From NCBI GenBank assembly GCA_009760855.2, contig WPIO01000026.1, forward strand, positions 4,322,501 to 4,386,500: a stretch of DNA of 64,000 nt, written 5' to 3'. Below are positions 57,790 to 64,000 of this stretch, piece by piece. Origin of the DNA: Cristatella mucedo. Lineage: Eukaryota; Bryozoa; Phylactolaemata; Cristatellidae. Numbering within the stretch: position 1 is the stretch's first letter; every line of letters starts with the position of its first letter. The position numbers and the translations under genes were made by a program. Below the pieces are notes generated by a model. The model had not been told where the DNA came from, ran no database searches, and saw only the letters and a list, made by a program, of their open reading frames with translations.

Positions 57790-59306
57790 CCAGACAAGCT
57801 GAACTCTTTTTATAAAACCACGAACCAAGCAAGTTCCATCTGTATTTCGAGGTAAGCACTGAGCAGAGTCAACGTGGCTTTGGTTGCATAACGACCTTCT
57901 CAAGAATGCAGACTGGGGTAAAGTCGCTCTCTCTGCCTGTTGCTGTTAATCTGTTAACAGCATTGGGTATAATTGATCACTAGATCCTTCTTCTGGACAT
58001 CTAATCTCGCCTGAGTATCAGTGGCACCGAATTGCAATGGTTCAGAAAATATCTCAGTGGGAGACTCCAGAGTATTGATGTGCAAGGACAAAAATAATTC
58101 CTCGAAGGCTCCACTGAATTATGGACTACCTACCTAAGGTCTCTGTGCTCACTCACCTTCTTTCACACTTAATACTCTCCCTCTTGCTGATGTGATCGCT
58201 AAGCACAAACTAGGCGTACACTTCGATGCAGATGACATACAGATGTACCTTTGCATTAAACCCTTCAAGTCCTCAGGCACACCGCATTCTCGACATACCC
58301 TTGATTCATATATTGCTGACATTCACACGTGGATGGAAGCAAACTTTCTCAAATTAAAATTTGATGAAACCAATTCACTTGCTATGCGAATATCATGTAT
58401 GTGTCAATAACTGGAAAGATGATTATTGCTCAAAATCGGCTCTGCCAGCATATCAACTGTCTCATTTGCATGCCATCTAGGTTTGGTATTCCACAGTGAC
58501 CATACACTAGATGAAAACATCAGCTCCGCAATCAAGTCGGCCTTTTTTCAGCTGCATAACATTTCGGAAATTTGGGCCTTCTGAGAGAGGGATCCTACAG
58601 CCACATTGGTCCATACGTTTGTGAAATCTGGTCTCTTCTTCTGTAACTCACTGCTTGCTGATCTACTAGTGTGTGAAGTAAGGTGTTTACAGTTGTGCAA
58701 AACTCTGCAGCTAGGATTGTCTGTCGTAAGCCGCACAGTTTCGCCATGACACCACTTCTCGTCGAGCTTCATGAGCTCCAAACTAATCAGCGTATCGATT
58801 TCAGGGTTATATTCCTTACTTTTAGATCACTTTATTATCTGGCTCCAGCATACCTATCAGAACTATTCACTAACCAGGCCAAGCATCATACAAGCCACTG
58901 CTCCGACTCAAATCGCTTAACTGTACGTCATTAGAGCCTCAAAACCTTTGGAAACGGTGGCTTTAGGTCATGTGCTCTCAAAGCCGAAACTCACTCCCAA
59001 CTGACGTCACATCCCTCTGACTTGACGACATTTAAATAGAAGTTTAGATGTCATTTATATTTTTATTACAGCATTTAGTGGGTCCTTTTTATTATTCCTT
59101 TGTTTGTCTGTGCGTGCTGGCACTGTGCCTGCTGCTAAAAACCATATCAACATGCTAACCCTGTTCATGTCACTGCTAACAATGTTATGCTTGACGTCAT
59201 TGCGAATGTCACCACTAAGCATTTGTTATCTTGTTTACAGCATCTACACAGTGTCTAGAAAAAGATTCATTTCTCAGAGAGTAATACGCAAATATTTTAT
59301 TATTAT
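57790..59306 (+). pseudogene. L2/CR1-type LINE, decayed RT to 3' end (copy 10)
   Basis: Broken frames follow ORF2 from the DKLNSF phrase near 57795 through a ruined motif A near 57950, the MIAKHKLGVHFDADD phrase near 58192-58235, and the thumb near 58600-58900. The 3' UTR ends GTGTCTAGAAAAAGATTCATTTCTC with a short TTA tract near 59300. Stops and indels are dense, so the copy is old. Confidence 0.72.
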
Positions 59307-59836
59307 TAATTGTATGATGATAACGTATTACATGATTATTGAGACTGTTATCATCAACCTGTTTGCTTCGACCAAGACTTGGCTGAAATCGACTACAATC
59401 GACCTGAATACAACAGCGTTAGCCTTCTTTTATACCCTTGATTGATCAAAACTGACTGAGCAGCAGCCATTTTTGCAAGGTCGTACCTCAATTAAAAACC
59501 GTTCGCAGTTGACTCGAAGCAGTATTTTGAATCTTCTTTTTGCGGTTGCTTCACCAAAGAACTGCCAATGGTGGCAGTAATCTATCACCCCCAGATACTA
59601 AGTCCTATTTCATCTCAGATTTCTGGGATCTCCTTTCAATTTCGTGTGCAAGAAACCGAGCGCTGCTTTCTTTGAGTTTCTTTCTTTTTTCTTTGAGTTT
59701 CTAGTGGAGTTTCATTCTTAAATATTTAATTTTCCCTTTTAAAACTTGAATGACGCCTAAGGAGCAGAGTGTTGTGCACTAACTGACTAATTTCCTCTTG
59801 TGGTTCATTTGCATTGCCCTATCAGGACAAGGTTCA

Positions 59837-59849
59837 ATACCCCCCCCCC
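59837..59849. repeat. Poly-C run
   Basis: A homopolymer of about 13 C. It may vary between reads or individuals. Confidence 0.85.
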
Positions 59850-59896
59850 CCGATCAAATACTCTCACACCGTTATATGCTATCAGTCCCGATTATT

Positions 59897-60552
59897 ATCG
59901 AATTAATTCGAGGAACCACTGAAGTACGGGGTAAAGTATTGTTTCGTGCTTAATCCCCATCTTTACGTAGTTTATACTTGAATGAACAGTGATCGTTCAT
60001 TAGAAGACCACATCACCTTCGTAGACAAGTCTGCCTACTTTTAGCTGCTAAAATTGCTCAAATGTGAGCTTGCTTAGGCAGCGATACCACATCTAAATTG
60101 GTCGCTACATTTTTGACATCCCGTCTCGACTTTTTTGACTCACTGCTTGCTGGTCTACCGGCGTGTGCAGTCAGGCGCTTACAACAGGTTCAAAACTCTG
60201 CAGCTAGGCTTGTCTGTCGTGAGCGTCGCAGTTGCCACATTACACCACTTCTCACCGACCTGCACTGGCTACCAGTCTAGCAACGGATCGACGTCAAGGT
60301 TTTGTCACTCACTTTTATGTCCCTTCATTCCTTGGCTTCTTCCCTATCTGTCAAATCTACTCCCCCATCAGGCTAAGCATCGTATTACCCGCTTTTCGAA
60401 TCTAATAGTATATCCATACCTCCTACAAATCCCCAATCCATGGAAGAGCTTGCCATTAGTTCGTACGCTCCCAAAGCCTGGAACTCACTCCCTACTTGCG
60501 TCACAACATCTCCTGACTTTTCCACATTTAAAAAGAAACTAAAAATTGTTGG
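59897..60552 (+). pseudogene. L2/CR1-type LINE fragment with internal deletion (copy 11)
   Basis: The copy starts at the EEPLKYGV-like phrase, then jumps near 59975 from the region after motif B directly to NSDRSLEDHITF. The catalytic box region is thus missing. The thumb (LLAGLPACAVRRLQQVQNSAARL) and LHWLPV follow, then decayed C-terminal coding to KKKLKI near 60550. No 3' UTR or TTA tail remains. Confidence 0.72.
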
Positions 60553-60734
60553 TGGCCTAGGCGAGATCCGATTTATGGTAGCCACTTTCCATTCACGCCC
60601 TCCCGCAGCAGCCTATCAGGAAGTAAAACCAAATTTGCAGTGTTTAAAAAATTATTGCCATAACGACCTACAAACATACATACACAACGCTTTTGGATGC
60701 ATTAATACAGAAGTGTTAAAAATCAATGCTCTAA

Positions 60735-62415
60735 ACCTGACTTTACTTTATTCGTGACAAACTCGCAGAACCTTTCTCTAATGTCGATAGAAGATGCTCA
60801 ACCTGATTCGGTAAATTTTTTTGCCAAGCCAACTATTATTCTTGGCGCATTGTTAAACGGAGATAATTTGTATTAGCTTCAATTTTGAAAAAACGTCTTT
60901 GCCCATAGGCTACTCAGATAAGCAAGATCAAGAAATTTATTATTGCAACTAAAATATTGGGAACATTTTCCATCAATTTATGCTGCAACAGATATTGCTT
61001 GACCTCTTGAGGATTCTTAGTTTTGGAAAGCCTCGTGGAAATGGCTCGCAGCTCATCACACAGCTCCTCTCTATCTAAATGCTTGCTGTCTCCACGATAA
61101 AGAGACTCCTCCAGAGGCTAGCACTCGCTAAGGATATAATCCTCTGTGGTTATGTGAGAATCGTTGAAGATATTGTACAGGAACCCAAGCAATGTGCAGT
61201 GCTTTTGAATGATTAATTATTTCTGTAATAGATTATGCTGCCACATCTCGAGGGTCGTAATAAAAGTGAACACATAGATCTCTTTGTGATCATGTACACC
61301 TCATCGTGTGTGCCATAATCAAACAGCCTTCTCTCTTTTTAATTGCCAATTTGCTTCAAAACTGAATTCAACGTCAAACTCTTTAGCCATTTGAGTTGAA
61401 TCACCCAACAATATTTTATGGACGCTCTCTCTGCTGCGGAGATTAATTATGTGCACTTTTATGTTCTCAGCTGTTCAAAGCCCAGTCTTGTCAGTTGATG
61501 TCTGCTGTAGAACTTTTTTGGTGACATTGGCCTCAAACAAAATGTTGTATCAGGTAAGAAATAATACTTTAAATGGAAATTTTGCCATGTTATTGGCCGT
61601 CGCTTGTACTTCAGATCTCGTCAGAGCTTCAGCCAACCATTTCTGACTCGTATCTTCATATATCTCAATCACAGCATCATAGACCTTGTCAAGGCTGTAT
61701 CTCAGCATTTTAAAAGCCTCAATCCTACTTTCTTGCCTTGTTCTACTGAGTGTTTTACGGTAAGATATGGACTCCCCAACGCCGAGTAGATGCTAAGGTA
61801 GCAGCTGCATGAACGCAGATAAATTTACATACTCCAAGCAATTCTTCACTGCATTATATACTACCAGATACAGTGTGTAGGCACTGAAAGGTAAACACAA
61901 TGCACATGGATTAATTTTCTCTTCGGAACTACATTCTCCCCGACTTTCATATTACTTCAGTTGTCAAACCCTTGTCCTCTCATATTTCTAGCACCCAATC
62001 CCTTATATTGTAGCTGCAAACAGAACTTAAGTCACAAATTCACCTTCGGTCTCTTGCAACGAGGTGAACCCAGAACATTTTTTCTGATAATCGCTTCGGT
62101 TGTTCTTAGGTGATAAAAATGAATAATCAGGGTCATCTGTACAGTGTGGCAGTGTGGATGACATCTGGGGTAAACTCAATGATACATGAGTAGTATTTTG
62201 CCGACTTGGCTGCTTCTGTAATTCGATGCTTCACTGCAGAGGCTACAGTTTCTAATTATTCATTCTTTATGTCTTTGCCGAAATAATGTATTAAGTTTCT
62301 GTATCAATAACCTTCCGCATGGTGTTCTATCCTCAGAGAACCAAAGAGGGCCAGAAGGCAACGAATCTGAGAAAGTTTTCATTCCCAGGTGCAAAGATCT
62401 TTTCATTTTAGTACA
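60735..62415 (-). pseudogene. hAT-type transposase pseudogene (ZMYM1/DUF4371-like)
   Basis: Reading the minus strand, broken frames follow a hAT transposase of the zinc-finger-MYM1-like type. NENFLRFVAF lies near 62375, SAKYYSCIIEFTPDVIHTAT near 62210-62150, RQESRIEAFKMLRYSLDKVY near 61700, and EELCDELRAISTRLSKTKNP near 61050. The C-terminal dimerisation region, VAYGQRRFFKI, is near 60890 and ends with a DIRERFCEF phrase near 60780. Many stops and frameshifts are spread through the length. I could not see terminal inverted repeats; the left end adjoins the decayed LINE at 60552. The family is recognised by motif order from memory, not by a search. Confidence 0.65.
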
Positions 62416-62469
62416 CTACCTGTGATACCTATACGGGTTGATAACTGTTCAAAATGGACTTGGTTAGCT

Positions 62470-62630
62470 TGTTTGGCACGGTGGCTTAGGTGCCTGTCTT
62501 TCCACACCAAGGTTAGGGTGAATGCATTTGATGACCTAGGTTGCGGGCTCGAGCCCCGTGGCATAAATGAAGTACCTAAATACAGTATAAGTTCTCCAAA
62601 GGTGCTATGCACATGAATTATTGTTTGCAT
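62470..62630 (+). repeat. tRNA-derived SINE, family 1 (copy 4)
   Basis: The element has CACGGTGGCTTAGGTGCC (A-box region), GGGCTCGAGCCCCGTGGC (B-box, about 62547) and GAAGTACCTAAATACAG. The tail ends near AGGTGCTATGCACATGAATT. Its orientation matches the next two SINEs. Confidence 0.75.
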
Positions 62631-62689
62631 CAAAAGGCATTTCGAGACGTACCTTAAATGGGAAGGTATAATATAACTGGCCTCGGTGT

Positions 62690-62830
62690 AGGTTCAGGTA
62701 TAAAATACGTGCTCTTAGCGACCAAGGTCTGGATTTTGAACTCTGTGGTGGGCTATCTTGTATTGCCCGCAGCAAGTGGTGGTGATAGCTGTTAGGGCTT
62801 TTTTGATGCTGCACAAAAGATTCTTTTGAA
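62690..62830 (+). repeat. tRNA-derived SINE, family 2 (copy 3)
   Basis: The head is degraded (CTCTTAGCGACCAAGGTC, then TTTTGAACTCTGTGGTGGGC, a damaged B-box). The body phrase GCAAGTGGTGGTGATAGCTG identifies family 2. Confidence 0.65.
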
Positions 62831-63049
62831 TCATAGAATCTTCAACTTAATTATATTATTGGTGAAAACAAATTAATATGCTTTTATCAGTGCTGAAGCG
62901 ATTTATAACAAGAGTAGGGATGGAACTAGTTTCTATGGTGTATTATTTTCAAAGACGTTTAGCAGTTATGAAATGATTTGCTTCTACCTAGCTGGTAGAA
63001 ATGGCCGTCTGAGGACTGGACTGAAGTGCATTAAGTTTTGCGATCTGTT

Positions 63050-63205
63050 TCCACACTGTTTTGGCCCAGAGGTAAAGGTGCTCACCCCGATCAAGGTCAA
63101 CGTGAATGTATTTGATGAACGAGATATTGGGCTCGAGCCCCGAACCATATGCGAAGCCCCATGAATAGAGAATAAGTGCTCGTAGGGATCAATACAAAAA
63201 TAATT
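63050..63205 (+). repeat. tRNA-derived SINE, family 1 (copy 5)
   Basis: The copy has GGCCCAGAGGTAAAGGTGC, GGGCTCGAGCCCC (about 63130) and a GAAGCCCCATGAATAGAGAATAA tail ending in a GTAGGGATCAATAC-type degraded 3' end. Confidence 0.7.
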
Positions 63206-64000
63206 ATATATATGTGTATTGTTTTGAGTAATACAAATAAATTATATATATATATGTGTCTAATGTTGTGACTGTTTACATAGTAATTGGTGATCTGAAA
63301 ACAGCTTTATTGGACGATAATGGGTCATTGTCTGGACAAAAGTACCTAGTTATAATGGTACTTATGCAGCAGGGCAGCAGTAAGTAAATACATTTTGGAA
63401 GGACAGAAAAAAAAGGAAGTTTACCCAACCATCACTAAGCTTGGACTGGTATATGACGTGAAGATTTGAATTTAAGAGGTTATCTGACCTCGCCTGACCT
63501 TAGCAGGCTATCTGACCTTACCTGTCCTGCAAGAAAAAGATGCAAGTCAACTGATTTTGAAGTCCTTGTGAAGTTTCTAAGCATGGTGCAGATTTAGGAG
63601 TGGCTCGCCTAATAGTCATTGGTCGGCATGAGCATGTTTGTTACTGCATTTGTGCTCGTCCTTGTCCACGTACATGCTAGGCGTGGCTTCGAGAGATTAT
63701 GAATTGGCCCAAAATCTATTAGCTCATGTCTGCCAACCTGTGTGCAATCGATTCCAGTTCGTTTAAGCAATTAAGGTTTAGCCCAATAATCTTAGCCAAT
63801 TTAACGGTTGCATTCCACTAGATGCCGTCGTTGTAGAACTGTAAATTGCACTTCAAAAATAGTTAAAAACTCTTTACCTTTAGCATTCATTCAGTAAAGG
63901 TAAACTGAATGAGAAATTGAGCTTAAACTGCTGGAAAAAAAACTTTCTTACATTGTTGGGGTCAGAGTTCCTTATATTTTCTGATTATGTGATGATATTT
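63206..64000. other. Unassigned stretch to the window end
   Basis: Short TA tracts occur near 63203-63215 and 63243-63255. CTGACCT phrases repeat near 63480-63530 (TATCTGACCT). No gene is recognised. Confidence 0.35.

Overview
This is eukaryotic, almost certainly invertebrate metazoan, genomic DNA. The evidence is 5'-truncated L2/CR1-type LINE copies on both strands, tRNA-derived SINEs with internal Pol III promoter boxes, MULE and hAT-type DNA transposons, long TA, TG and TTA microsatellites, AT-rich intergenic sequence, and one gene with GT-AG introns. I see no bacterial operons, no CRISPR array and no rRNA. The species cannot be fixed from the sequence.

Layout. 1-3.4 kb: GC-rich sequence without a recognised gene, a SINE, and a 200-bp repeat present twice. 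3.4-7.9 kb: a decayed DNA transposon with long sub-repeated inverted termini, holding a nested LINE and a SINE. 8.8-10.8 kb: two LINE fragments in opposite orientation. 10.8-12.1 kb: GC-rich, unassigned. 12.1-44.4 kb: an array of old multi-copy segments, here named J, X, A, S and B. The order J-X-A-microsatellite-S recurs in direct and inverted copies, and B (about 3.8-4 kb) occurs twice. LINEs have inserted into this array; one insertion can be compared with its empty site inside the same window. 44.4-50.7 kb: AT-rich sequence with LINE tails, a nearly intact FLYWCH-MULE transposon at 46.49-48.63 kb, and a SINE. 51.3-52.0 kb: a short MULE-like non-autonomous element holding a telomere-like CCCTAAA tract. 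53.6-60.6 kb: CA repeats, SINEs and four LINE fragments. 60.7-62.4 kb: a dead hAT-type transposase gene. 62.4-63.2 kb: three SINEs.

The best candidate for something undescribed is in segment B. On the minus strand at 37747-36484, three exons with matching splice phases encode a 141-residue protein. It has a clear N-terminal signal peptide and two copies of a roughly 58-residue module (G-L/LL ... VY(V/L)V ... (R/K)WI ... P-x-(T/I)-(Y/F) ... W-x-x-I). The second B copy holds the same gene, broken by two stops, a frameshift and damage at several splice sites. So the window holds an apparently intact member of a small secreted-protein family beside its own pseudogene. The only other intact coding region is the 450-residue MULE transposase. 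Most other open frames are LINE fragments, shadows or microsatellite artefacts.
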